DNA of 64,000 nt, taken from Ziziphus jujuba (taxonomy: Eukaryota > Streptophyta > Magnoliopsida > Rosales > Rhamnaceae). A program made the position numbers and the translations under genes. The notes below the pieces were generated by a model, which worked only from the letters and a program-made list of their open reading frames with translations, was not told the origin of the DNA and did no database searches. The stretch spans positions 23,059,001-23,123,000 of the forward strand of contig NC_083390.1 of the NCBI RefSeq assembly GCF_031755915.1, read 5' to 3'. Shown piece by piece: positions 39,693 through 50,956 of the stretch (its first letter is position 1; each line of letters starts with the position of its first letter).

Positions 39693-39982
39693 ATGGCATC
39701 AACCAAGGCTGAAAAACCTGTTGGCACTCAATCTTCTGCTGCAGTCAAGAAAGAGCCTGCCAAAGCTCCTGCTAAAACTACGGCCTCCAAACCGGCTGCT
39801 AAGACCACTGAGGTCAAGCCTCGGGAGACTAAGAAGAGGGTATATTATATTACATTCAAGAATATTTTTAGTTCATAGTATGTTCTATTTTTTAGTTCCA
39901 TTCTTTTTTTTTTTAATTTTAATTATGTGTTTCTGTTGGATTGGTATAGATAACCGGAAGCAAGCCAGCAGCCAAGAATTAA
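39693..39982 (+). CDS. Small Lys/Ala/Pro-rich basic protein, tandem copy 1 (59 aa)
   Basis: Two exons, 39693-39839 and 39950-39982, with a 110-bp GT..AG intron, encode 59 aa. The start MASTKAEKPVGTQ is shared with the copy at 42301, as are the KKEPAK word, a run rich in Lys, Ala, Pro and Thr, a basic ETKKR exon end and a 33-bp last exon ending AAKN. There is no signal peptide, membrane segment or cysteine. Composition resembles histone H1 tails and predicts a disordered, strongly basic protein. I do not recognise a named family and assign no function. A TATA box lies 112 bp upstream of the ATG and an AATAAA (40148-40153) 166 bp after the stop. A frame that reads past the donor into the intron has no support in the second copy. 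Confidence 0.75.
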
Positions 39983-40941
39983 GTAGAATGTAGAAGAGGA
40001 AGAAATGCATTGGTGATGCATTTTTGGAGCCCATGAAGATGTAGAATCATTGTGGGGTTCTCCTTAGTAGTGTTCACCAATGTTTGTAATATTTTATTGT
40101 GTTATTTAGTTAAACCCACTTCTGTCTTTTTAGGCTTGGCCTAATTAAATAAAAGAAACATATTTTAGCTATATATTTGAGTTCATAGAATTTGCCTTGC
40201 ATTACATTATATGGAACAGTAATTAACTAATGATTATACCAAGTAAAGCTATCAAGCAACTAAGAAAAGGACTGTAAAAACCAAGCAAGGATGGGCAAAA
40301 TCCATCCCTCTAAAGTTTGATGCTGAGTTTGAATCATATAGGTTCTTAACTTTTGACAATCTTTCTTTCAATTCCATGTGTGTACTAGTACTTTCATAAT
40401 TATCATAAACCACCACTGAGAGCATTTTGCTCTTCCTTTCTGCATAAGTGGAGACCCTTTGAACAGTTTGGAAACTTGAAACTAATAGATCTCAAGAAGG
40501 AAACTCTGGAACTTCACTCATATATACAAATTAGGTATCATAAAACTCCCAAGCATGGAGATGGACCAGGCCAACTGATTTCAACCCTCAATGAGCATTT
40601 TGAAAAAACCATATTAGAGAATGATATTGTTTTTATATCTTCCTTCAGGAAAATAAATAAATAAATAGATAAATAAAGAGTAAAAATAAATCAGGATGAG
40701 CTGCTGGCGGAGCAATAGTACATCCTGCCAAGCGCAACAAATGGTGTTTAGTGTTTGATGAAATGTTTTGCTTTGCTTTGCTTTTTTCCCAAAAATGAAA
40801 AAGACAATAACCAAAAAAGAAAGGAATTTTGCCCACTCGTTTCTAATTAACCAACATTGGAAGAAAGAATCAAAAAGTATTTATATTGGTTGGTTGGAGG
40901 CTTCGACAAACAGAAAAACAAGCCGGAAATTATTCTAAATG

Positions 40942-40996
<55 letters not shown>
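40942..40996 (+). repeat. (AAT)n microsatellite, about 18 units
   Basis: An uninterrupted ATA/AAT trinucleotide run of about 55 bp. Confidence 0.95.
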
Positions 40997-41600
40997 GGTT
41001 TTCTATTAAGGTTTAACTTTTTTGGACGATTTATCGCCACCATAAGACAGAAAACGAGACACATGTATTTGTAGGATAGAGGAAATTTTGGGAAGTTAAA
41101 TTTGAGAATCTCTAATATTTTTCATTTTAATATATGTAAAGGGCTATATTTAATTTAGAATTTGAAAGATTTTAAAAATATTTAAAAGTATTTCATTTAA
41201 ATTTTAAAAGAGTCTATATAAGTATAATGGTACTCAATTTAGATTTTAATAAATTTTATAAAATTCTATTAAAATTTTCAGTGTATTTAATTAGGACTTT
41301 ATACAATTCTTTTAAAATCTATAGGTATTTAAAAAGTTCTTGATTTTAAAAATAATGGATTTTAAAAGTAAAATTATGAAGAACAATATCAATATAAAAT
41401 CCAATCTTAACCTCAAAAATTTTATTGGATTTTTATAAATTTTTTATGGAGTTTATGGAATTATATAATAATCCATCAAATCCTTTATAACTCTTTTAAA
41501 TCCATTAAACTCTAAATCGAATACACCCCCTTTAATAATTTCATTATCTCATACATTCGTATGGTTAAAACTCAAATTTATTAGTCCATATCCTTCTTGC

Positions 41601-41601
<1 letters not shown>

Positions 41602-41682
<81 letters not shown>
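41602..41682 (+). repeat. (AC)n microsatellite, about 40 units
   Basis: A perfect AC dinucleotide run of about 81 bp. It can adopt Z-DNA and is likely length-polymorphic. AC runs this long stand out in plant DNA, where AT and AG dominate. Confidence 0.96.
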
Positions 41683-41688
<6 letters not shown>

Positions 41689-42189
41689 CAAATTTATGAG
41701 CTCTAATGTATAGGTGTGAATGACTTATCAACTAAATTAACTTTACTTGACGCATAATTTTATAGTTTATGTAGCTTATAAAAGTGGTTTCTTTAGGATT
41801 AAGATAACACGTTATTATTTGCAAGATCTAAGTTATGAATTCAATCCATAATTAAATATTAGAAATACAAATTTCAATAAAGAGTGGTCTAATAAATATG
41901 GTATCCAATATGAATCATACATGAGTCATGATAGCATCATATTATATTCTCTTTAACAAATATTCTACACATATCCACACTCAAATATGCTAAGATTTGG
42001 TTAAAAATATACAAGTCCGGTAAAGATGTTGTAAGCAAATTAAGCATCTGATGCTATCTAGAACACCGAACTCTCCAACTGGTGTCCATAGGCAGTTATT
42101 CCCATTATCCTCAAATACCACCATTCCCTTACTCTTGTAACTTTGTGATATATTCCAATTCCTCTCTCTCAGCACTCACCGTCTGATGC

Positions 42190-42197
42190 TATAAAAA
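42190..42197 (+). promoter_or_regulatory. TATA box of the second small basic-protein gene
   Basis: TATAAAAA lies 111 bp before the ATG at 42301, matching the spacing and the CTATAAAAATGA context of the first copy. Confidence 0.75.
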
Positions 42198-42300
42198 TGA
42201 CAATGCTTGTTGTAATTGAGGCAACCAGCCGCTTTCATAAGCCTTTAACTTTCTCCTCTTGTCTTCATTTGTGAAAGAGGCTTTCTTTTGTCTGAAAACT

Positions 42301-42480
42301 ATGGCTTCCTTGAAGGCTGAAAAGCCAGTTGGCACTCAGCTGTTTGGGCAGCCCAAGAAGGAGCCTGCCAAGGCTGAATCTACAGCCAAAACTCCGGCAT
42401 CCAAGCCGGCCTCCAAGAAGCAAGCCGCCCAAAAACCCCAGGAACCTAAGAAGAAGGTATGACATAGAAAAAGAAAAACA

Positions 42481-42511
<31 letters not shown>

Positions 42512-42705
42512 TGCATACATGCAACATCAAAATTCTGTGTTCATGGACGCATAAAATCCTGAAATGAACTTGGGATCTTATCTTGATGATATTATAATTA
42601 TTGTTATTTGAACTGTCTCTTAAAAATCGGATTTGTGTTCCTATATATAATAAAATTATGAATGGCGTGCAGGGAAAAGGTGGCAAAGCAGCAGCAAAGC
42701 ACTAA
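42301..42705 (+). CDS. Small Lys/Ala/Pro-rich basic protein, tandem copy 2 (62 aa)
   Basis: Two exons, 42301-42456 and 42673-42705, with a 216-bp intron, encode 62 aa. It begins MASLKAEKPVGTQLFGQPKK, continues with KEPAKA and Lys/Ala/Pro/Gln repeats, and ends KGGKAAAKH. The last exon is 33 bp, exactly as in copy 1 at 39693, and an AATAAA (42866-42871) lies 161 bp after the stop, close to the 166 bp of copy 1. Conserved ends, splice phase and signals with diverged middles indicate a real duplicated gene under selection, not chance frames. Disordered and strongly basic. Function not recognised. Nucleic-acid or chromatin binding is possible from charge alone, which is weak evidence. It converges on the ICME gene, with about 770 bp between stops. 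Confidence 0.78.
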
Positions 42706-42871
42706 CCAAAATACTAGCATGATGCAACAAATATGAACTAGGAAACTACATGAATATCTCTAATTCCGTAGCTGTCTTTCTAATTAATTATTAATATGTT
42801 TGCAAACTTTTCTTGTTGATCAATGTGATGAGGGAGACTTTGGACTCTGTATTTCATCATAATGAAATAAA

Positions 42872-43473
42872 ATTTTAAGTGTTTTGGCAATAGGCTATAA
42901 CGTGTTACAAATGATTAAACCAGTATATAGTATATATATGTTGGTATTTGAACCAAGTAAACTAAACCAAATCTATTAAACTTCATGGTTTGAGATCTAA
43001 CACCAGCCACAACTATATTTAATTTGCATACAACCTCCTGTGCAAATTTTAGTTGAATCCATGCATTTCTTTGGCCAATCACAAAGTTGAAAAGAGCCTA
43101 TAGAGTGAGGAAGGATGGGCTGCATTCAACAACTTTTAACTATTTTATCCAGTTCAATTTTTTTTTTTACTTTTTTTTTTTAATTTTTTTTAAGTTTCAA
43201 TCTTTTAAATAGTTATAAGCAAAGAGAACAATATCAACAGGATAATTCTTTTCATTGTTATTATTATTTCTTTTGTCTATGAAGAAAGAGGTCAGGGGGG
43301 GAAAAAAAAAGTCAAAAGTTGAAGTTGACCTCCAAAAAAAAAAAAAAGTAAAAAGTTGAAGTTGACCTCAAAAATGAGAGAGACTAAAATTATCTGTGAG
43401 ATATGTACAAAAAAGTAGATTGAATTAATATCATATAATAGTTTTTCTTACAAAAAATGGTTAGAACTTAGAA
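42872..43473. other. Spacer between convergent genes
   Basis: AT-rich. A phrase AAAAGTTGAAGTTGACCTC occurs twice near 43312-43370, separated by an A run (small direct repeat). It should contain the 3' UTR of the - strand ICME gene. No other signal. Confidence 0.5.
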
Positions 43474-46400
43474 CTAGAAAGGGCTGACATTGTGAGCCAA
43501 CTTCAAGAGGAATTCAGGAACAAGACGTCTTCTTGGAGGAGCCGTAGCATCTTTAGCAATGGCATCTGGGTCATTGGCGTGAACAATTGCTATTAAATCT
43601 TCAAACATCTGATCTGAACCACCTCTCATTGGATCCTGAATCACCATTTTCCACCCAAAACCTAGATTATTCAAGAGAAAAAAGAAACTCCGGACAAAAA
43701 CTTGAGGAACAAGAAAAAAGTTTAAGAATGTAAAACCACTACAGTGATGCATTGCTAAAAAACAAATGAGTTATGCAATTGATAAAAGATGAGATAGAAG
43801 CAAACCAACTGTGGTAACAGTAGGAAGACTTAATTGATTGGACCATTCTGTGATAGACACAGAAATTTTTAAAAGGAAGCATCTTATGTGCCATTTTACC
43901 TGAAGAAACAAATCTGTATGAGTCTTCCCTTCATACAAAATTGCTTCAGCTTTAACTCCAGCCCTTTTAAGTGTTTCTGCAAAATTCTTGCTGTGCAAGG
44001 GAATACGAGAGAAAACCTAAGAAAACTGGTACACAGCTTACCAAATATATTTATACAAATGTCCAGCTAGTTACCAAGCTGATGCAACATAGATAAAAGA
44101 AAATTTAACATGAAATTGAGGATTGGATGTTCGAAACTAGACAATAACAGTGCTACTACAAAACATAGTCTGAATCAGCAACCAATGAACCTTTCAGTTA
44201 CAACATAAATCTCCTCCCTATGTCAATTCACCTCCAGCAGCAGTGCAACATTGGTGTGGGCACAGGTCTGAAGGTTGAGAACAGAATTTACATCCTAGAA
44301 TTACTTTGAACATGAGACAGAATTGCAATCAAAAAGTCCTATACAAAATATATCATCAATAATCTTTGTGCCACCTTCTAATAATTTAGGTACCACTAGA
44401 TTGCAAAAGCATGTTTCATTTATAGTGTAATATCATCTTGCCATTCAGTCCAGAGGAGATTCATACCTTGCATCTGATGGTATTGAATAGTCTCCAGTAC
44501 CATGAAATAAAATAATAGGAGGCAGGCGAGAAACTGCAGTTCTAATGTTAGGGTCACGTGCCAATATTTCAGGAGAAAATCGTTGAAGGGATTGTTCCCC
44601 TTCCATTATGCTGCAGGAAGTTTGGGAGACAGCGAGCTTAAAGGCACCAACTAACAAACTTTTAGAGCACTATAATAATGTGTATACGATGTGCTCTCCA
44701 AGAGATGTAGAAAGTATATACCTTAGAAAGATGGAACGGTACAGACCTCGATTATGGAAGTGATCTACCAAATCAAGCAAATTATACCTGTTTTTTGTGC
44801 ATGATACAATAAAAAGCATAACATAAATACAAGATTAAAGTACCTATGCAGGATTCATATCTTAGAAAACAGGGAACAAAGTATTATTTCTTGTATTATT
44901 TACTGCAGAACTTCTAGATTATATGTAGTTTTTTACAAGATACATAAAATCAGACACATTAATATTTTATCCAACAATCTATTAATTAGATTTGCCTAGC
45001 AGAAGAATTTCAAATTTCTTATAGGATTCCAGTTGAGATGAAGCTAAACTTCAGCAAAATAATTTCAACAAAGTTTATCCACCCTCTGTTATCAAGTTAG
45101 ATTATGCAAATCTATAATGAAGAAGGCTAGTCAAAGAATTTAGTCAAGAATCTGGTCAACTATACCATGAAAACAATGCAGTATGCACTAATCATTAATA
45201 TATTTACATTCAAGATCTTTCATCACCTCAAACTATTTGCTTAATCAACACAATTTCAGAATCAGTTCAGTTTAGATGTCTTGTATGAAATTATCTTGTA
45301 AGGTTCATTTTCATAGGGAAGTTTTCCACAAGGTTCATATAAAGCAATAACAAACATTTACCCTCCAGACAACCCAAAGTATGCCTTTATCTGGGAAATA
45401 CTCCAAGAAATTCTCTCCCCTTCCCCAGCCTCCTTGATCGCCTGTTCTAGCAGTGTGCACGCAGCAATATGAGCACCGGCTGACTGTCCCATTAGATAAA
45501 TCCTAAACCAACAAAGCATCAAAAGGCCACATTTAGTAATGCCCAGCATAAATTAAAAAATAAAATAAAATAAAAAAAGAAGAGAGAGAGAGAGAGAGAG
45601 AGTAAATGTGCAAGATGTTAAAATAAGAATGGTTGTGTAAATTAATTGTTATAGTAGAACTGGAACTAGTATGTTCTGTTTTACATTTAATAGCAATAGA
45701 GTCGATTTACACTCTCCTCTTTCCCTTCTTCCTGTATCATGTAACATAGTATGAAAGCCTTAAAGCCCTAGCCCTAAAGCAACATAGTATGAAAGCCTTA
45801 AAGCCCTAGCCCTAAAGCTGCAGCCAGATTTTCAAAGAAAGATCATACTTGCTGTGCAACCTTTACAAAAGCTATACCTAAATATCAATCTGTGCCACTT
45901 GGGGCCTGAAGGGAAGTACTGAAATAAGGATTCATTGGGGCATATTTATCATTAAGGTTTGTTGAGTACTAGCATGCAAATCTTGTGATTCTTACCTTTA
46001 ATAAAAACAGAGTATATTTTCTCTCTTCCCTTTCTCTTCTTTCTTTTATTATCTAACACAAGAAGATTTAATATTACCTATTAGGATCACCTCCGTATTC
46101 AGCAATATGATTGCATACAAATGAGATACCTTGAGAAGCATCGTTTACCATGTCACTGATAGTTCCCTGAGGGAAATTCCTGCACGAAAATGTCAACTAA
46201 AAATTTAGCACTAAAGATGATAGTTGTCATGCATTTTAAGCTCAGAATCATACTAAAGTGACCAATCCATGGAACAATAGAGAATAACAAGCTTGCTTTC
46301 TTTCAAGGATGTAATACATATGATGCTCACATCACATAAAATAATCCCTAAATAAGGAAGCCAAAACATCAGTTTTATTGACAATTTTATCCTTAATATT

Positions 46401-46786
46401 TCCAGTCTTAAGTTCCTGTTTGGAGAAGCTTTTGTAGGAAGAATTTCTGTATAAATGTGGTTTTTTTCAGATATTACACAAATTTAATTAATCTATTGGT
46501 AATCTAAAATATCACTTACAGGGAAATGTTTTACACTAGTGAGAAATATATAATGTTAGAACTCTTCGGATTCTGTAGAGGTCATATTACAAAACTTAAT
46601 CCCTATATTGTTAATCAGAGACCTTCATCCATGAATCCTTCCAGACTTTTCATTCAGCCAAATGGCATCTAGTTTGTAGTAAATCAATGTCCAGATTATG
46701 TCACCTGTAATCGATACATGCGACTATGATGTCTCTTTCGGATAACTGTTGTCCTAAAAGAGAACCCCATGCTTTATAGCTGCATT

Positions 46787-46829
<43 letters not shown>

Positions 46830-48898
46830 AGGGAAGAACGAGATGTTAATAACAGATAAGCTAGAATCAGATTTAAGAAAATATTGCATATGAAAAGAAC
46901 CATAAAGGCAACCCAATTAACAGGACAAAGAATTAGGTGTAACTTGAACAAAAGAGAAGAGGGCTGAACCAAAAAACTCAAACTCAAGTACTTTTCATTA
47001 AGAGTGATTTTAATCTTTTACCTACTTCTAGCTCTACCTTTCCTTTACCAGTACTTTTTTTTGCTTGTCCTATCCACATGTATAAAGGAAAAAAGAAAAT
47101 TCCCCTCCCACCCAGTTTGTGAAAATATTAGCGTTTTGATCAAACAAACATCCCTTTCCACTGCATAAGATTTGCAGCCGGGACCTCTTATATGGAAGGT
47201 GGTGGATTCACCATTAGATTGTCCTCCAAGGAACAATATAAAGCTATTAATTGCTAGACTTTTCATAGATTTCTAAAATACAGCTAACAACAAGCATGCT
47301 TCACTAACCCAATAATCCAGGCTCCACCAGTTACAAATGCAATGACTGGTTTTTGTCCTTCGCTATCTTTGGGTAGGTATAGATCCAGCCTGCAGAAAGT
47401 TTTAAGATATTAATGCTACAGAAATTACATAAACTTCTAGCAACCAAAATGCACACGGAAAGGAATTAAGACCACCATTTCTACCTATTTCTTGGATGAT
47501 CACCATAAACTATACCTCTACGAACCTGACTGGAAAAGAAATAGTAATATCCAACTGCAAAAGAAAAGTAGACTAGTTATGCACTAGGGAACATTTTTTG
47601 AACGCCACTTATATGACCACTACAAGGTCTACCAAGTTTAATACAGGACAAAAGCTTGTGTATGTGTACACATGAATAAGTATGAACAAAGCTTAAAAAC
47701 AGGTTACGCATTTATTACAGACCTTGGAGGAAACCTGGCATAAGAAAAAATGCATAACAACCAAGGGCAAGAAATCTTGTTATCCATCTGTAGCCTACCC
47801 TGAATAGAAAAAAATAAGATAAGAAAGCATAGAACGGTAAAGGGTTTGCGAAACATCTCGATGAAACACCACAAGATATGTATGAATTCCAAATTTCACA
47901 TAAACATAAAAATACATAAAATAGAGTTGTAAGTATTTATTTTTCTCCTTTCTCCTTCAACCAAGCTTCTAATGTCCTGAATAGCAAATGGCAATGCAAA
48001 ATATTTTTTAGTCGATAAATGATTTGAGCATAATCAATGTTGTTATTCGTACAAAGATTTCATCTCATATTCAAAGATACTATATATGTAACTTAGAAGT
48101 TAATAGGTTGAATAACAGAATCATTTTTTTCACCCTTTTCTATCAAAGCTCTTCAGAATTGGTCAAATGGCATTGAGCAAGTTTATTCTGACACTGATTA
48201 TCTTATGAAGATCCAAATCCAATCCAACACATTTTCCAAAAATCATAAACAGCAAGTACTAATTCAGTTTAATCAACTTAGCAAATAATAATTAGGTTAA
48301 ATGTCACACAAAAAAAATAAAATAAATTAAATTAAAAAATAAAAGCTGATCTAAACGCCAAAATGGGTATTAAAAAAAAAAAAAATCATAACCAACAACA
48401 GAAAGGGAAATTCTCAAAATAACAAAACAAAAGGAAAAAAATAATAATAAATAAGACCCAAAAAACGGAAACTAATAATAAAGAAAAAGTCAAATACCCA
48501 AGATATCTCAAAAGCTTCAAACTTAAGCGGGTGAGAACGAACGCTTCTTCAGCGGCTGTCTCATCTCGTCCTAAAGATTCCCGGCGGCCGCCAACCCTGG
48601 TGCTGGAGAGGGTGGGAAGAGAATTGTCACTGTTGATCCGCCGGCGTCGCTGCTGGTAGTTATTGTTAGAGGCAGTTGTGGTAGTGGAAATGCTAGTATA
48701 ACTAGAAGCTCTAGGGAGAAGAGGTTTCATGGATGCGTTCTTGTCATCATCGAAAGACGGAGATACGTATAGCCCAGTTGATGGGTCATCCTCTATTTTC
48801 AGTAGAACAGCTGCCATTGAAGGAGGAGAACCGGAGACCGAAGAAGTGGGTGAATCAAAATAGCGGTTCGTTACGGGAAGAAGCTGTTGGGACGGCAT
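43474..48898 (-). CDS. ICME: Isoprenylcysteine alpha-carbonyl methylesterase (ICME family), 11 exons
   Basis: Removes the carboxyl-methyl ester from prenylated C-terminal cysteines, reversing ICMT. Arabidopsis ICME is membrane-associated and affects ABA signalling through prenylated proteins. Exons (- strand): 48898-48498, 47799-47723, 47554-47485, 47389-47309, 46779-46705, 46179-46078, 45502-45362, 44787-44722, 44610-44467, 43990-43900, 43635-43474; 469 aa. An alpha/beta-hydrolase with oxyanion motif TGGAW (203-207), nucleophile GQSAGA (Ser276), Asp378 (GDYSIP) and His410 (GKTHTD). Hydrophobic segment at about 143-165. The N-terminal 130 residues are Ser/Thr/Arg-rich and variable in the family, so I cannot say whether this is ICME itself or ICME-LIKE1/2. 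An in-frame ATG at 48940 would add 14 residues; I chose 48898 because MPSQQ looks family-like, a weak reason. It looks intact. Confidence 0.93.
45743..45818 (+). repeat. 38-bp perfect tandem duplication in an ICME intron
   Basis: AACATAGTATGAAAGCCTTA and the following 18 bases are repeated head to tail without a mismatch (45743-45780, 45781-45818). It lies in the intron between the exons at 46078 and 45502, not near splice sites. Confidence 0.96.
46788..46828 (+). repeat. (GA)n tract and G8 run close to an ICME splice acceptor
   Basis: On the gene's - strand this is C8 followed by (CT)n ending about 10 bases before the acceptor at 46780, so it forms an unusually long polypyrimidine tract for the exon at 46779-46705. 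Confidence 0.85.
47055..47235 (-). mobile_element. Possible SINE-like insertion in an ICME intron
   Basis: On the - strand, a head reads CAATCTAATGGTGAATCCACC, then AAGAGGTCCCGGCTGCAAATC, which resembles degenerate tRNA-type A and B boxes at about the usual spacing. About 110 bp later comes an A8 tract (near 47060). Length about 180 bp and the A-tail fit a decayed SINE. I could not see target-site duplications. Confidence 0.3.
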
Positions 48899-48940
48899 TT
48901 TTGCAGTTCGAAGATTGAAGAAACTGGGGAATTTTTGCAA

Positions 48941-49378
48941 GAAAAATTAAACCAAAAAACAAAAAAAATTCTTGTCTTCTGGGTATGAGAGAATTTGCAG
49001 AAAGTTTCGCAATTTGCAAAGATTTTTGACGCGGTTTGTTTGGCGCAACAAGAAACTTTGTTGTCAGAGAGAGAAGAAGTCGAAAAGGTGTTTTCAATGG
49101 GCCATTTGATTGGGTGAAGGACCAGTTGGATTTGACCACGTGTAAATTGATTGTTGGTTAAGAATTTGAAACTACTAGTTTATTCTAAATTTGCTGCTGG
49201 CTTTGTTTGTTTCTGCTGTTTTTAAATTTTATTATTCTAATCTTTACACTTTTGCTTTCGGCTTCTCTTGCTTTAACACCTAACGTACACTATAAGGGGC
49301 TGTTTGGTTTGAATCTCTGTGGGTTTTTTTTTTTTTTAAAGCAAATTTTTTAAATTATTTATGACGGCCATTAGAAAC

Positions 49379-49411
<33 letters not shown>

Positions 49412-50742
49412 GAAAAAAATTATATTCAATTCTATAATTCTATTATAAGGTGATAATATTATCTATTACAAATATATATATATATATATATTTATATATT
49501 CAGTATAATTAATTATTTTTTTAAAAAAAGTGTTATTTATTAAAATGATAGATCATTATAAATTAAAATGATTTAACTATGAAAGTCTGTATTCCTAAGT
49601 TTAGCAAAATGGTAACATCATTAAAAATGCACCTTTACGTTTAAGGTTGAAGTTTTGATCAGAGTGAAAATCTTCCCAAATTGTAATTTAAAAAATAAAA
49701 AAAATAAAAATAAAAAAAACTATGAAAGGGAAAAAGAAATGAAAGAGAGAGGTTATGGCTTCTTTAGTTGAAATGACATAGTTTTAATATTTTGGTACAC
49801 GTATTTCAAAAAAGAAAAAAAACAATTGGTACAAGTAAAACAAGAAGACATTTTAAGGAATGTTTGATCCAAATTTTTTTATTAAAAAAATATATAATAA
49901 TAATAATAATAGAAAGGAGAAATATATAGGGATGTAGCTTAAGCTAGAGTTTGATTTGATCTTAACCTTTTCAAACTTTATTTTAAAAAAAAAAAAAAAG
50001 TGTTGAGTTTTGAACCAAAAATAAAGTGTGTTGATCAATTTTAAATAATAAATCAAAGTTATAAATAATTTGAATTTACTATTTATATATATATATATAT
50101 ATATATTTATATAAAAACTATATTATAAATTTAATCAAATTAGATATTTATAATCATAAATAATATTTTTATATTTAAAATTTATAAATCTTTTAAAAAT
50201 AAATTCATTTAATAATAAAATTAAAAGAATAACTAAAATTTATTAATTATTAAGGTTAAAATTATTATTTTAAAAAATTTTAAATTTTTAAATCGTAACG
50301 AGTGAATTTTCTAAACTGAAACTTTTCATAAATTACTTGAAAATTTTATAAGTTTAAGTGGAATTTTAAGTGCATCTAAAATTAATAAAGGAGTTTGAAA
50401 ATGCTAATACATATCGTCATTGACAACCCCTTAAAATACAGAGATTTAAAAACCCTTGGTGGTGACTTTCAAGTCAACAAAATTTCAGAGCCAAAGAACC
50501 AACCGACAATTCTCTCCGGTGCTTCAATCTTCATCCTACTTTTTCTTTTTTTGCCTTTTGAATTTGCAGCAATTTTATTTTCAATTACTAAAATAAATTT
50601 CGACGAAATCAAAGAAACAAAATCCCATTCCCACCTCTCTTAATTCCAGTGCTCACAGTTCGTCGACTTTTTAAAAAAAAAAAAAAAAAATGAAATTGCA
50701 ATCCGTAGAAGGATTTCCCCGATTCCGTGAACTCTCTCTCTC

Positions 50743-50785
<43 letters not shown>

Positions 50786-50956
50786 CTTGTTTAATTTTTC
50801 GCAGTGCGTTGGAAATTAAAAAGTGGGTTCTTTAGGGTTTTAGGAGATTCTTCAAATTAAAGGGTTAATCGTAGACTAAGGTATTTTTTGTTTTGTTTTT
50901 GTTTTTTTTTGGTTAGGGTTTTACAGAAAGCGTGTGTCCTGTTTTTGATTACGAAC
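48941..50956. other. Divergent promoter region between ICME and NRPB4
   Basis: The two genes are transcribed away from each other with about 2.06 kb between start codons. The DNA is AT-rich, with AT runs near 49392-49411 and 49473-49491 and A runs. A CT, AT and GT microsatellite cluster (about 50732-50786) lies about 200 bp before the NRPB4 ATG, probably in or next to its 5' leader. No TATA box stands out. Confidence 0.55.
50732..50786 (+). repeat. Compound (CT)n-(AT)n-(GT)n microsatellite upstream of NRPB4
   Basis: CTCTCTCTCT runs into TATATATATATATATG and then about 14 GT units, ending TGTGTCTTG. It lies about 170-225 bp before the start codon. Confidence 0.9.

Larger units (their letters stand above)
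40160..42180. other. Spacer between the tandem small-protein genes
   Basis: AT-rich DNA with no coding signal. It holds an (AAT)n tract (40942-40996) and a long (AC)n tract (41602-41682). No third gene copy was found. Confidence 0.6.

Noticed and set aside
49925..49955. GATGTAGCTTAAGCTAG, resembling a tRNA A box
   Set aside because: No B box, acceptor stem or cloverleaf can be formed downstream.
50881..50926. Possible 5' UTR intron of NRPB4 (GTATTT ... TTACAG)
   Set aside because: At 46 bp it would be shorter than functional plant introns usually are.
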